Positions 43,510 through 55,078 of a DNA stretch of 64,000 bases are shown here, one piece after another. Location of the stretch: assembly GCA_032871835.1 (NCBI GenBank), contig CM065296.1, forward strand, positions 10,054,001 through 10,118,000. Direction: 5' to 3'. The stretch is from Dipteronia dyeriana. Its lineage: Eukaryota > Streptophyta > Magnoliopsida > Sapindales > Sapindaceae. The number at the start of each line of letters is the position of its first letter. Position 1 is the first letter of the stretch. Position numbers and translations under genes: made by a program. Below the pieces are notes generated by a model that was not told where the DNA came from, made no database searches, and saw nothing but the letters and a program-made list of their open reading frames with translations.

Positions 43510-45663
43510 GTTGACGATATTCTAGAAGTCCCCAGCAATTGAGAGAAAGCTCTGGACCCTCATGGAATAAACCGAGAATTTAGTGGCTCACTTAGGCGTT
43601 GACCGGCCCAGTGTAAGAAGTGAGAAGCCACTTGGCCTTACAGTGAGGTTGCTACTCCAGAGGTTTGCTTAAGCATGTAGGAGGCCTTACCAAGAGTGGG
43701 AAACCTCGGGGCTCTCCTCGATCAGATCGGGCTTCGGTGGCTTGCTAGGGCGATGAATGACCTGGTACATATAGAGCAAAACCACCGGTCTTGTAGCGGT
43801 GCTACTGCTATAGAAGCTACCTTAGGCACGTAGGAGGCCTTACCAAATATGGGAAGCTTTAGAGAACTCCTCGATCGGATCAAGCTTTGGTGGCTTGCTA
43901 GGGCGGTGAATGGCCCGGTAAACATGGAGCGAAGCCACCGGTCTGGTACTGGTCCAGAAACATACTTGGGATCTTAGGAGTCCCCTGCAATTGAAATAAG
44001 GCTCTAGACCATGCTGGAACGAAACGGGAGCTCAGTGGCTCAATTGGGCATTGACTGGCCCGGTGCACGAGGCGTGGAACCATTAATCTTCTACTGGTCA
44101 TGCTGCTCTAGAAGCTACACATCTGAGTTGGCTTCTTAGATTCATGAGTCAACCTGCTACAGCTACCTAGAAGCTTTTGAAGGGTGGATACGGTGACATG
44201 AAGGGTCCATTATAACCAGGTCTAAGTCCAACGGATCTACAGGATAAGAGGTCTACCAGTAGCAGACCAAATCTTCTATAAAGAAGCAGGAGAGGTGCAG
44301 TTCTACTGTATAGGAGCTCTCGATGTATCAGAATGGTTCAGCTATATAAAAGATCTTCAAGCGAGGAGTTACTGTATTGGAGCTCCATGATTATCTGAGG
44401 ATGTTCGCTTCATAGGAGTAGTATAATGAACTGGTTCCACTAGGAATCCCACGTACCATATTTTCTCCATAATGAACGAAACTCGTTAAATGATAAAATG
44501 AGCACTACATGCGATGCATATGCGATATAGACAAGTATGGAGAAAGGACATCGTATATAGTAAATGATATTCCATGAATAATGAATCTGTTACCTCGATA
44601 GTTTAATGATACTCATGTAGAGACATAAAGACTTTCAAAAGGGGTGTGGAAACTCCCCACAGACGGTGCCAGAAATTGTTAACCGAAAATTCGCACTAAG
44701 TGGAAAATCTCGATTAACACCCTCGAGACCACTACCACGGAGGTGGTGGCTGGGGTTGGTACCTTGGTGATCTTGTATTAATATGAAGGAGGATGAAACA
44801 GTAGGTAGGCGATAAGCCATCTCGCCCGTCGGGCTTCGTGCTTATGAAGTAGATCTGGGGATCTCGAGGTTCCCTTGCTGGTGCGAAGGGGGTGATCTTG
44901 GACCTTGTTCCTCGGTCGGGATTGGAGCCCGTCCTGGTACCCAGAGCCTGGTTCTGGAGCTCGATTGCTTCCTGTAATACCCTGACCTCGATAGCAAGTA
45001 AGAAGGGGGGCTTTTCTAGCTCTAGTGTCGGAGAACTCGATTTCTTCCATAGAGAGGATACTGGAGAGCTCCTCGACTCCCTTCGAACTGGTCTGGGTGG
45101 TTTCTCTTCATCTTGATGTGCGACTTTGGCACATAGATGAGAGGATAAAAGCGTTAGGTCCAGTGAGGTAGGAATCTAGATTCGCTTTCTTAAGTCTTCG
45201 TTGTTGTTTCCTAATCTCATGTAAGAAAGATTAGAGAGCTAGGACCATTGTGGTCGGTACCTAGCCCGCATACACACATGCGTAATAAAGTAGATAATAG
45301 GAGAAACACAAGTCTTATGTAAATGGAGGTGAACTGACCAAGGGGGGAAAAAGCATCACGAGTGATCACATGTTGAAAAACCCCTAGGCAGTATCCAGAG
45401 GAAGGAGGAATACCCTTCCTTGTATATATATATCATGCGGTGCTCCGAGGAGGTTACAAAGATGTCAAAGTAGTACAACGTATATGCTCCGGGGAGCTTA
45501 CAACAATGAGTGTTTACCGATACCGGTATTTTCCTGGTCAGGGTACACATACAATGATGATGTAGAGAGAACTTTTAACAAAGCATGTAGACATGCCTAG
45601 GGCTGGTCGTTTTTAGGATTAGAAATGATATGGGCGATCTCAGCCATGTGTTATCAGATCTCA
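43510..45663 (-). mobile_element. Tat-type Ty3-gypsy element, 5' LTR, PBS and leader only
   Basis: On the minus strand a 987-bp LTR (45663 to 44677) ends GGTTAACA and is followed after five bases by TGGCACCGTCTGTGGGGA (44671-44654), close to the Tat/Ogre-type PBS (TGGCGCCGTCTGTGGGGA). A leader with ~145-bp and ~450-bp duplications (GTCCCC(A/T)GCAATTGA at 43531 and 43982; GGAGGCCTTACCAA at 43680 and 43826) runs to 43510, where the element is cut. No gag or pol is reached. The outer LTR end abuts a truncated Athila-like LTR at 45664, so it probably inserted in that LTR. Confidence 0.68.
44654..44671 (-). other. Primer-binding site of the Tat-type element
   Basis: Minus strand TGGCACCGTCTGTGGGGA, one base from the usual TGGCGCCGTCTGTGGGGA. 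Confidence 0.75.
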
Positions 45664-47108
45664 GTTGTGATCAAAGGTGAGAAAGCACTAGGTCATCAAT
45701 ACCCCCTTACTATGTTTACTTAATGTTTCGAATTGACTTTGAAAACAAAATATTAATCAAGTTAAGGGTTCGTTCTTATCTTAAGTATGATTGTTATCGT
45801 ATGATCGTTATCGTATATCCTGGGATGAATCAAGTGTTCTCATTTACAATTTACCCATAGATCAGTGGCGCAAACTACAACCGAGAACCCATTAAGTACA
45901 AGAACAATGAACCAAAACCTACTTGCATAGATCAATGCTAAGATCAGTTTTATCAATTCAATTGAATATTAATTAAGATTACGTATAGATCAATATTCCA
46001 ACCTCAATCATTAAATTATCAAAACCCTAAATTCATGTCAACGTATGATCATGCATTAACAAGAATAAAGAATTAAGACATAGGATGAATTGAATAAATC
46101 AAAACTCGAATTAATGAAATTATCGTCAATTCTAATAAAGAGCATTCATAGAGGTTCACATTGATTCCCTAATATGAGTTAGTTTCAGATGGCGAAAATA
46201 TAAAGAGAAGAGAATGAAATAATAAAACTCATTGATGAATTCTTCTTCGTCTTCAATCTTCGATGTGCATAGATGAATGTAAATTGTATGGTGATGGAGT
46301 GGTGGGGGACAGCCCCCTTGGTGGCTTGGGACCTCTCTTGGCTTCCTCTCCCTTGAATTGCAAAGAATAGGAAATATTTATAGGTTATTTTTCCTTGTGA
46401 ACCCCCAATTCTTCTTAGGTTTAGGAAATCCATCAAGTGGGAAAGTAGAATGAAACAAGGAATGAGAATCCTTTCCTAAATTGAATTTCCTCTTTTGATG
46501 TTCGACTCATAATTTGAGTTTTGGAATTTTCCCAAACATGTTTTGGTCTTCGAAAATCATTAGAATTTGATTTGGAATGTTTTGGAACAATTTTGGACCA
46601 ATTCAGAGTAGTTTTCCGCCAAATATCAATCAAACCGCGGCCTCGGTCGCTCCGAAAGTCACCGCGGTCCAGACCGCGGAATTTTTCTGCCAATTTCGGC
46701 TCTGTAGACCGCTGGCTAGGTCTTGTGCCTGGACAGCGGTCTAGGCCGCGGTTGACGATCCAGCACTGACCTTCGGTTACTAAATTGAGCATAACTTCTT
46801 CAAGGAATATCGGAATTGCAATCCGTAAAGTGAGCCGGAAACTAGACTTCCGGGGCTTTCAATCCATAGGTAGTAAGACACACAATTCGATATGAACTGA
46901 GAGATATGGGTCCTGCAATAATTTTGTTCTGCACTGGTCCGAAAATTGATCTTTTTGCTCCTTTTCTCCAAAATAACATCCAACACCTCTTGAATGGAAT
47001 GTGACCTATACATGCTCAACGAACACATAAAATAATTAATTTACCTAAGAACAAAGCACAAATAATATGAAACGGGGGCCTAAAACATGTACAGAAATAG
47101 ACCGATCA
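45664..47108 (-). mobile_element. Athila-like LTR, copy 1 (3' LTR, truncated)
   Basis: On the minus strand it starts TGATCGGTCTATTTCTG at 47108, next to a purine-rich tract (GGTTTGGGGGTATT, 47109-47122), so it is a 3' LTR. It matches copies 2 and 3 and loses about 230 bp of U5 where the Tat-type LTR joins at 45664. A minus-strand TATAAATA lies at 46375-46382, and a GC-rich block with CCGCGG motifs at 46635-46755. Confidence 0.82.
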
Positions 47109-48200
47109 AATACCCCCAAACCTATCTTTTGCTAGTCCTCGAGCAAAACTAGAATAAAAACAAAAACTAAAAACAAACAAAATTCTAAAAAATTAATAAA
47201 AATAAAAGTAAAAATAAAAATAAGCTAAGCCACTTTCGTAGGGAACACGATAGTATTGAGCGTATGCTACAAGCCTTTAAACCTCTAGGTGTCCCTAGTA
47301 GGAGGAGTTTTGTCTCCTGAGGGTTTACAACTATGCTACTCACAAACATATTTCTACGAAAAACCAAATACTCAAGATGCAAACTCAAATGTACCATTCA
47401 AAACCAATACATGCTAGAGACACTGAATAAAGACTAAAATTATATCACAAATTTGAATGAATGCTTAGTTTTAATGAAAAACTCATACTTAAGACACTCT
47501 AGCTTCAAAAACGCATTTGTCAAATGCCATAGATATAATTCGCCTCGACTCTAGTTCTCACAGGATCTCACTCATTAATTTCACACATAACCTAGGCAAA
47601 TACACTCATCAAGCATATGCGAATGGAGTTTATGCATAAGAAATTTCAAAATATAATCGCATATGAATATATAATAGAAAGAACGCTTGATTTTATACAA
47701 AAGATCTCATGAATAGAATCAGATATTAAGAACAAGATAGAGCACATGTTTACCTTTACTCTCGAGCTAGCATCCCCAAAAGATTAATTAGGTCTTTTCT
47801 TTGGTTGTAACGGGGCCATTGGGTGAAGGTTAAGAAAGAATGGGAAAAGGATTGCAAACAAACCTAGGATCATATCGAGAAATTCTTCGACATTCTTCAT
47901 ACTCGGCCGAATTTCTTCGTATTCTTCATTCCACTTGCATCCAAACTTCTTGAACAATTTTTGTTCATTCTCCTTCTTGAGTTGATTTTGATTTCTCATC
48001 ACTTTCATAATAAAGCTCTTTCCGTTTCACTTACATTTGTTTTGATTTATCATCTCATTCAATTATCTTTTTTTCTTTTTTTCAACTTTTGTTTTATTCA
48101 CTTTTGTTTTTTATATAAGATGAGAATTTGTACATCAATTACATAATTCTTCCAGCACCTTCTTTGCATTTGATCTTCTAGCTCTGTCTTGGTACATGCA
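47109..48200 (-). mobile_element. Athila-like 3' internal region upstream of LTR copy 1
   Basis: The minus strand reads CTCGAGGACTAGCAAAAGAT then AGGTTTGGGGGTATT into the LTR, the typical end of an Athila-like internal region and polypurine tract. The rest (to about 48130) is non-coding AT-rich sequence. It abuts the plus-strand LTR at 48201, so the 5' part of this element is gone. Confidence 0.65.
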
Positions 48201-49880
48201 TGATCGGTCTATTTTTGTTCATGTTATAGGTCCCCATTTCCTATTATTTGTGCTTTGTTCTTAGGTAAAATTAGGTATTTTATGTGTTTGTTGAGCATGT
48301 GTAGTTCACATTCCATTCAAGAGGTGTTGGATGTTATTTTGGAGAAAAAGAGCAAAAATATCAATTTTCAGACCAGTGAAGAACAGTAATATTGCGGGGC
48401 CTATATCTTTCAGCTCAGATCGAATTGTGTGTCCTACTACCTATAGATTGAAATCCCCGGAAGTCTAGTTTCCAACGCACTTTACGGATCACAATTCCAA
48501 TATTCCTAGAAGAAGTTATGCACACTTTAGTAAACGAAGGTCAATGCTGGATAGTCAACCGTGTCCTAGACCGCCATCCAATCACAAGACCTAGCCAGCG
48601 GTCTACGGAGCGGTACTTGGCAAAGGAACTCCACGGTCTGGACCGCGGTGACCCAGGCCTCGGTTTGATGGATTTTTGGCGGAACCACTCCGAATTGTTC
48701 CAGAATTGCTCCAAAACTTCCCAAATCAAACTCTAATGATTTTAGAAGACCAAAACATGTTTAGAAAACTTCCAAAACTCAAATTTTGAGTCAAATATCA
48801 AAAGAGGAAATTCAATTTAGGAAAGAATTATCATTCCTTGTCTCATTCAACTTTCCCACTTGATGGATTTCCTAAACCTAAGAAGAATTGGGGGTTCACA
48901 AGGAAAAATCTCTTATAAATACTCCATATTCTTTACAATTAAGAGATGGAAGCCGTCCCCCACCACTCCATCACCATACCTCACATAACAATTCTTTCAT
49001 TCATTGTTACGCATTCGAAGATTCGAAGACGAAGAAGAATTTATCATTGAAGATTTGAAGAATCCGTTTGAGGCCTCAATGGGTTTTATCTTTTCTTTTT
49101 CTTTTCCATCTATTTTCATAATGTGTAACTAAATCCATAACTAGGGAATCAATGTGAACCTTTTGTGAATGCTCATGTTTGGATTAATAATATTATTTCA
49201 TCAACTCAATTCTTGATTTGTTCATTATTCTTAATTGCTTGACTCTCATTAGTTTTAATATTTATTCACACCATAGACCAAGGGTGGATAATTATTTGGT
49301 ATTATTTTAGGGTTAAGATTATCTGAGAATTAGGGTTAGAGTATAGACCAAACCTAACCTTGATTAATGCTCTTTTGAATGAATGAATTTTATCTTTAGC
49401 ATAGACTAAGCAAAGTATAGAATTTGGTTCTTATTTCTTATGCTTAGGGTTTTCGATCATTGTTCACACCATAGACCAAGGGTGAATAGTGGTTGGGAAT
49501 ACTTGACTCATCCCGCGATCATACGGTAATAGTCATATTAAAGATAAAGAATGAACCATTGAATTGATTGAATCTTTTTACAAATCAATCCATGCATTGA
49601 GTATTTATAATTGGGGATCATTGATGACCTAGTGTTTTCTCACCCTTGACCGCGACCCAATCATTTCAATTGTTTTCTTTAATTTAATTTAATTTAGTTT
49701 AAGTTTTAAATCAATCATCATCAATCTTTTGGTTACTTTCAGTTTAAATTTAATTAGAATTAGATTTAACCGAATAAATCACTTTTCCTCGTGGGAACGA
49801 TCCTTACTTGCTGTTGTACGATATCTTCACGATTCGTACATTTGCGAGTATTGTTTTTATAACACAATTTACAACAACCA
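48201..49880 (+). mobile_element. Athila-like 5' LTR, copy 2
   Basis: A 1,680-bp LTR starts TGATCGGTCTATTTTTG and ends CAACAACCA, six bases before the PBS. TATAAATA at 48914-48921 marks the U3/R promoter, about 30 bp upstream of the likely transcript start. The GC-rich CCGCGG block is at 48550-48665. It forms a large inverted repeat with copy 1, about 1.1 kb apart. Confidence 0.85.
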
Positions 49881-49886
49881 AGTTTT

Positions 49887-49904
49887 TGGCGCCGTTGCCT
49901 GGGA
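49887..49904 (+). other. Primer-binding site of the plus-strand Athila-like element
   Basis: TGGCGCCGTTGCCTGGGA, nearly the canonical Athila-type PBS (TGGCGCCGTTGCCGGGGA). Confidence 0.85.
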
Positions 49905-50067
49905 TTAGTTGAATTTATTGGTTAATTCTAGTTTTAGTTTTAGTAATAGATTTAATTATTTAGGTAGTAGAGTCATTAATTTCAGATTTTTATTTTATTT
50001 TATTTTATTTTATTTTATTTTCGTAGTTTACTGTGTGTCTACTCTTTTTTTCAGGTGTTAGCGGTGA

Positions 50068-52631
50068 ATGCAAGGTAGAAGATCACTGCAAGGAGTAGTA
50101 CTACCATTGAACGACAACATTGATCGCATTGGACAAAGAACAATGGGTGACAACGGAAATCCAACATTCAAGAGGTTCCGGATCTACCAGTTGTACCTAT
50201 CAAGACCATAAAGGATTACAGCAGATTTATAGTTGATAATCACCCTCTTTGCATTGCACTGGATGAGGCAGCTAGAAACTATGAGCTAAAAAGTTTCCAT
50301 TACAATCTCCTGCCTGTTTTCTATGGACTTCCGAATGAGGATGTGCTTAAATTCCTTAGAGAGTTCTATGCAGCAATTCAAGCTTTTCCAAATACCAGGG
50401 TGACAGAAAACTAGTTGCGTATGAGGTGTATTCCATATGCTCTCAAGGAAAAGGCGAAGACATGGCTTTTGACTTTGCCTCCAGCTTCACTGACAACATG
50501 GGAAGAGGTAGTAGATAGACTTACTGATCAATTTTATTCTGCTCAGAAAACCAGTGAGATCAGGTCAAAGATTACAAATTTCTTTCAAGGAGACCAAGAG
50601 TCATTCTATGATGCATGGGAACATTACAAGATGCTCCTATTTGATTGTCCTCAGCATGGATATCAAATGCACCAACTTTGGCAGCGGTTTTATGATGGAC
50701 TGAATGACATCTCAACTGTCTCAGTGAATAATGCATGTGGAGGATCAATGACTGACAAGACTCCAGAAGAATTGCAAATTATCTTCGAAAAACTTGCTAG
50801 AAATTCCCGCGATAAGAACTTTAGGAGAAGGAAAGGAGTTTATGAAGTAGATACGAGTGTTGAGAACTCAATGCAAATGTCACAAATGTAGAAAACTATG
50901 GAAGTTCTTGTCAATCAGGTGGGACAAATGAGAGAAGAACAACGCAAGGGATATGAGCAACCAGGGTATGGTGAATAAGTTTTTCAAGCAAGAGGTCCTG
51001 GACTGAATAATGAGGAAGAAGTACAAGCTATGAACAATTTCAACTCTCGACCTCGGAATGATCCTTTTTCAAACACATACAATCCAGGGTGGAGAATTCA
51101 TCCAAACTTCTCTTGGAGAGATAATCAAGGCAACGAGAACCAGTGAGGAAATAACAACAATTATGGCCAAAGACAGTATAATGATGGTACCCAGCAAAAT
51201 CTTGTATCTCAACCCATAAATCTATCATTAGAAGATACAATGAAGCAGTTTATACAAAATATGGACAAAAGACTCCAAGACTCTGATATGAGAATGCAAA
51301 ATTTAGATGCTTCATTAAGAAAGATGGAAACACAGATTAGGCAACTAGCTGAAGCCAATCAAATGAATGAACCAGGAAGATTTCCAAGCCATAATGAGCA
51401 AGTAAAGGCTATCACAACCCAGTGGAAAGGTAAAGATTTAAATAATAATAAACCTGCTGAACTGTTTAATGCTGCTATTAATGTTTCAGGTTTCTCGAAG
51501 AAGAATAGTGAACTAGGAGAAAAGGAAGACCTTAAGGTAGAAAAGTCTAAGGATACATCGAAAATTCATAAACCACCTATTCCTTTTCCATCCAGAGTTC
51601 AAAATAACAAGCTCAACCAATCATTCAAGGAGATCTATAATATCCTGTCAAATGACAATGTTAGTCTGCAAACCATGGAAGAGATTCATAAGATGCTAGC
51701 CTACGCAAAGTATTTCAAGGAACTCAATTCAAGAAATAGGAAAACTGATTCACACGAGACAGTTCCAATTCCAAATGGAGCAAGTGCAATACTCCAAAAG
51801 AAGTTGCCCCCTAAACTCAAGGATCCTGGAAGTTTCAACATCACCATCACAGTGGGAGAAACAAGGAAGGAGAGAGCCACACTGGATCTAGGGGCGAGCA
51901 TTAATTTGATACCATATACTGTATATAAAGAGATGGGGCTGAGTAATCTAAAACCAATCAACATGGAGCTTTCACTTGCCGACCGATCTATTAGGTATCC
52001 TCGTGGAATTGTGGAAGATATTCTGGTCCAAGTTGGCAAGCTTATTATACCTGCAGATTTTATCATACTAGATATAGAAGAAGAAGGCACCAATACAATT
52101 GACTTCCCTATCTTGCTCGGTAGACCATTTATGTCAACCGCTAAGGCTATCATAGATGTGCATAATGGGAAGGTTTCCATGATGGTGTTTTATGAGACAA
52201 TCAATGTTGACGTTTTTGAACATTTGAAACATCCGGTAGGTGTTGCTGATTGTTTCAATGTGGAATTAGTAGATCCAGGAGTTTGTCCAGAATCAAATTC
52301 GGCCTTAAAAGAGTCTCGAAATGGCAAAAGGAGCAAAATTTCACATTCTGTAAGATATGAGAACATGATTGAACAATTAAAAGAAGACAAACAAATGATT
52401 GTTGCTCTTAACTTTGAATTGACAACAAAGATCACTGAATTACTGGAAGAAAACGAGACTTCATTACAAAGGTATGAAGTACTTTCTCAAGAGGTTGAAA
52501 AGCTCAAAGAAGGGCTTGATCACCGGATGAAGCTAATGAAGGCTGAGATTGAACAAAAAGATAAAGCCTTAGAGATTATGAAGATTAAGGAACTTGAAGA
52601 CATTGCAAACCTTAAAAAGGCGGAGCAATAG
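50068..52631 (+). pseudogene. Athila-like gag and aspartic protease, followed by a coiled coil
   Basis: It starts MQGRRSLQGVVLPLNDNIDR at 50068, shifts frame near 50170 and gives a Ty3-gypsy capsid region (CIPYALKEKAKTWLLTLPPA, DAWEHYKMLLFDCPQHGY, YDGLNDISTVS). The frame from 51240 has a linker, then a retropepsin-like domain with the Athila active site DLGASINLIP (about residues 217-226) and ILLGRPFMSTAKAIIDV (about 290-306). From about residue 370 it becomes a long charged coiled coil (EKLKEGLDHRMKLMKAEIEQ) to the stop at 52629-52631. In-frame stops near 50412, 50889, 50977 and 51145 break the N-terminal half. Reverse transcriptase, RNase H and integrase are absent. Related elements make virus-like particles in the cytoplasm; this copy could only be mobilised in trans. 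Confidence 0.83.
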
Positions 52632-53036
52632 ATAAAGTCAATGGTCATGGATGAGAAGAAGCAATTAGAGGAAGTCAAGATCAATAAGGTGAATAAAGAT
52701 GAGTGAAGTAATTCCATCACCAAAAAGGAAGATCGAATTCCAAAAAGAAGAAGGAGAAATAGAAGGAATCAAGATCGATCATTGAACAACAACAACCAGA
52801 GAGGTAACTTTCATAATTTTATTCCCGTTTGTCACTTTTGTAATAGGAAATGTCACATTCGACCAAGATGCTACGAGTATATAAGACAATATAAACAAGG
52901 GAGAACGAATCCAACGAATGTGTAGAAAGTATGGATCAAAAAGGCTGAGCTAAGGAACGTTGAGAGTGGTGGAACTTTCAAGTTGAAGAAAATAGGTGAT
53001 GAATATGAGATTGTTGCATCACCATTAGAGCCGTAG
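52632..53036 (+). pseudogene. Zinc-knuckle tail after the coiled coil
   Basis: In the same frame after the stop the sequence stays coding-like: DEKKQLEEVKINKVNKDE, a basic tract (RIPKRRRRNRRNQDRS), a knuckle CHFCNRKCHIRPRC (about 52832-52874, CX2CX4HX4C with Cys for the usual Gly) and VWIKKAELRNVESGGTFKLK, ending at TAG 53034-53036. Extra stops occur near 52704 and 52923. The order coiled coil, basic tract, CxxC..HIRPxC, W..K(K) recalls SIRE/Maximus-type Copia Gag more than Athila Gag; this is from memory. Confidence 0.55.
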
Positions 53037-54318
53037 CACTCTCATACGTCTCGCCTAGACGTTAAATAAAGAGCTTGGTGGGAGGCAACCCACCCAGGTA
53101 CAATTCTTTTTATTTTTATTTTGATTTTGATTTTTCTTTATTTTCGAGTCATAATTAGTGTATTACAAGAACCTTTATAGCAAGAATTAAATATTGTCAA
53201 ATTTTTAATCTTGTGCTTAATATAAGAACATTGTTTAATTTAGGTTTGGGGGTATCTTGTGGTTTTGAATGACAAAGAACAGGTGCTTCTAATTTGTGTA
53301 TATATAACTGTGCAGAGGAAGCTTTGGAAACAATTTCGTTCAAGCACCGCTGTCAAGAGCGCTCTCTAGACACATGTCTATACCGCGGTAGGCAAAGTGT
53401 GTACCGTCTGTCAAACTTCACGGCCCTGAAGCACATGCCTCTACTGCGGCCCAGCAAGCAAGTACACACTAGAATTTCTCACGGCATAGACCGCTCCATA
53501 GACGTGATGTCTAAACCACGACATGCAAACGTTGATCCGCTGTGAATCACCGCTGGCTAAACCGCTTGAGAGGCGATGCTTGAACCGCGGTCCAGACCGT
53601 GGTAGCTTGAGTTAAACAGTGTGTTTTGAAGTTTTAGGTAAGCAATTTAAGGCATCATCGCTACCCAGACCGTGGCCCAGGTACGAGACCTAAACCGCGG
53701 TAAGGCATGATTTCACGCACCTATATAAGTGTGTTGTCTGGGCTATTTTTCCTTTATTGTTCTTCTTTGGCTGCACCCGTTCCTCTTCTCCCTCCACTTC
53801 TCTTTTTGTTTCATTTTTAAATTTTTGTTTTTATACATTGAGGACAATGTTTAGATTAGGTTTGGGGGTGTGAATTCATGTTTATTTTATTTTATTGAGC
53901 GATTTGTTTAAATCTACGAAAAAATGCCCTGTTTTGAAATTTTTTGAGGCAAACGTTTTATTAAAACTATATTCATTGGTGAGGAAATAATTTTTTCTGT
54001 CCATGTAGAGTTCTTTGATTTTTCGATACAAATCTAACGGTATAAAGAACTTAAAATTCTAGGCAGTAGTTTAAAAGTTATGAATGTTTCTTCGATCAAA
54101 GGTCATGGGCGATGCCCTGTTTTTGCAAATCTGCAAGTGAACTGTTTTCAACGTCTGTTTTGTCATTTTTCCAATTCGAATTTTGAAATATTTTATAAAT
54201 GAAGAGTGTGAATTTATATGTCAAGTTTCTTGTGTTAAAATATGGTTAAATTTTATTGAGTAATTTGAGATATATAAATTAAAGAACAAACGTAGTTTTT
54301 TTTAGAAAGTCACCAGTT
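53037..54318 (+). mobile_element. 3' non-coding internal region of the plus-strand Athila-like element
   Basis: It contains GCTTGGTGGGAGGCAACCCA (53071-53090), a widespread Athila/Tat signature downstream of the coding region, two purine-rich tracts (GGTTTGGGGGTAT at 53243, GGTTTGGGGGTGTG at 53859), a CCGCGG-rich block (53335-53700) and TATATAAG with a CT-rich leader (53721-53830). No 3' LTR follows; the region folds against the next element. Confidence 0.6.
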
Positions 54319-54893
54319 TTGATTTGTTTGTCCTCTATTTTTCGATGCTTCTTTTTTGTGCTTTAAGAGCCATAATATATTCTTTATTTAGAACGATCCT
54401 TACTCGCAAGTGGTGACTTTCTAAAAAAAACTGTCTTTTCTTTACCACATATCTCTCAAATGACTAAATAAAAGCTAACCAAATTTTAACACAATAAACT
54501 AGACATATAAATGCACACTTTTTATTTAGAAAATATATCAACATTCGAATTGGAAAAATGAGAAAACAGACGTTGAAAACAGTTCACGTACTGAATTGCA
54601 AAAACAGGGCATTGCCCATGACCTTTGGTCGAAGAAACATTCATAACTTTTAAACCACTGCCCAGAATTTTACGTTCTTTATACCGTTAGATTCATATTT
54701 AAAAAATAAAGAACTTACCATTGACATAAAAATTTATTTATTCACCAATGAATACAGTTTTAATAAAACGTTTGCTTAAAAAAAATCAAAACAGGGCACT
54801 TTTTTAGTAGATTCGAACAAATCGCTCAAAAAATAAAATAAACACAAATTCACACCCCCAAACTTAATCTAAACATTTTCCTCAATGTTTATA
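53839..54893. repeat. Near-palindromic inverted repeat, arms about 485 bp, spacer about 90 bp
   Basis: The left arm 53839-54318 (ACATTGAGGACAATGTTTAG ... AAAGTCACCAGTT) is the reverse complement, with scattered changes, of 54410-54893 (AAGTGGTGACTTTC ... CCTCAATGT). It is the tail-to-tail meeting of two Athila-like 3' internal regions without their 3' LTRs. The spacer contains GAACGATCCTTACTCGC, which also occurs near the LTR end (49798-49815). Confidence 0.85.
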
Positions 54894-55078
54894 TGACATT
54901 AAAAGCATGGACAATGAATAAAGAAAAAGTATGGAAGGCAAAAGCTTGAAACATAAAAAAAAAAAAAAACTAAAAACTAAAAACTAAAAACTAAAACAAA
55001 AACAAAAAGTTACCTAGGTGGGTTGCCTCCCACCAAGCGCTTTATTTTACGTCTCGGCAAGACGAGTGCTTGGAAAAC

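Noticed and set aside
43722..44101. Two overlapping minus-strand ORFs with repeated 'FTALASHQSLIRS' wording
   Set aside because: They arise from the ~145-bp duplicated leader of the Tat-type element; no recognisable protein.
54958..55000. CTAAAAACTAAAAA repeats resembling plant telomere repeats
   Set aside because: The unit is CTAAAAA, not CCCTAAA, and only about four units occur; simple A-rich slippage.
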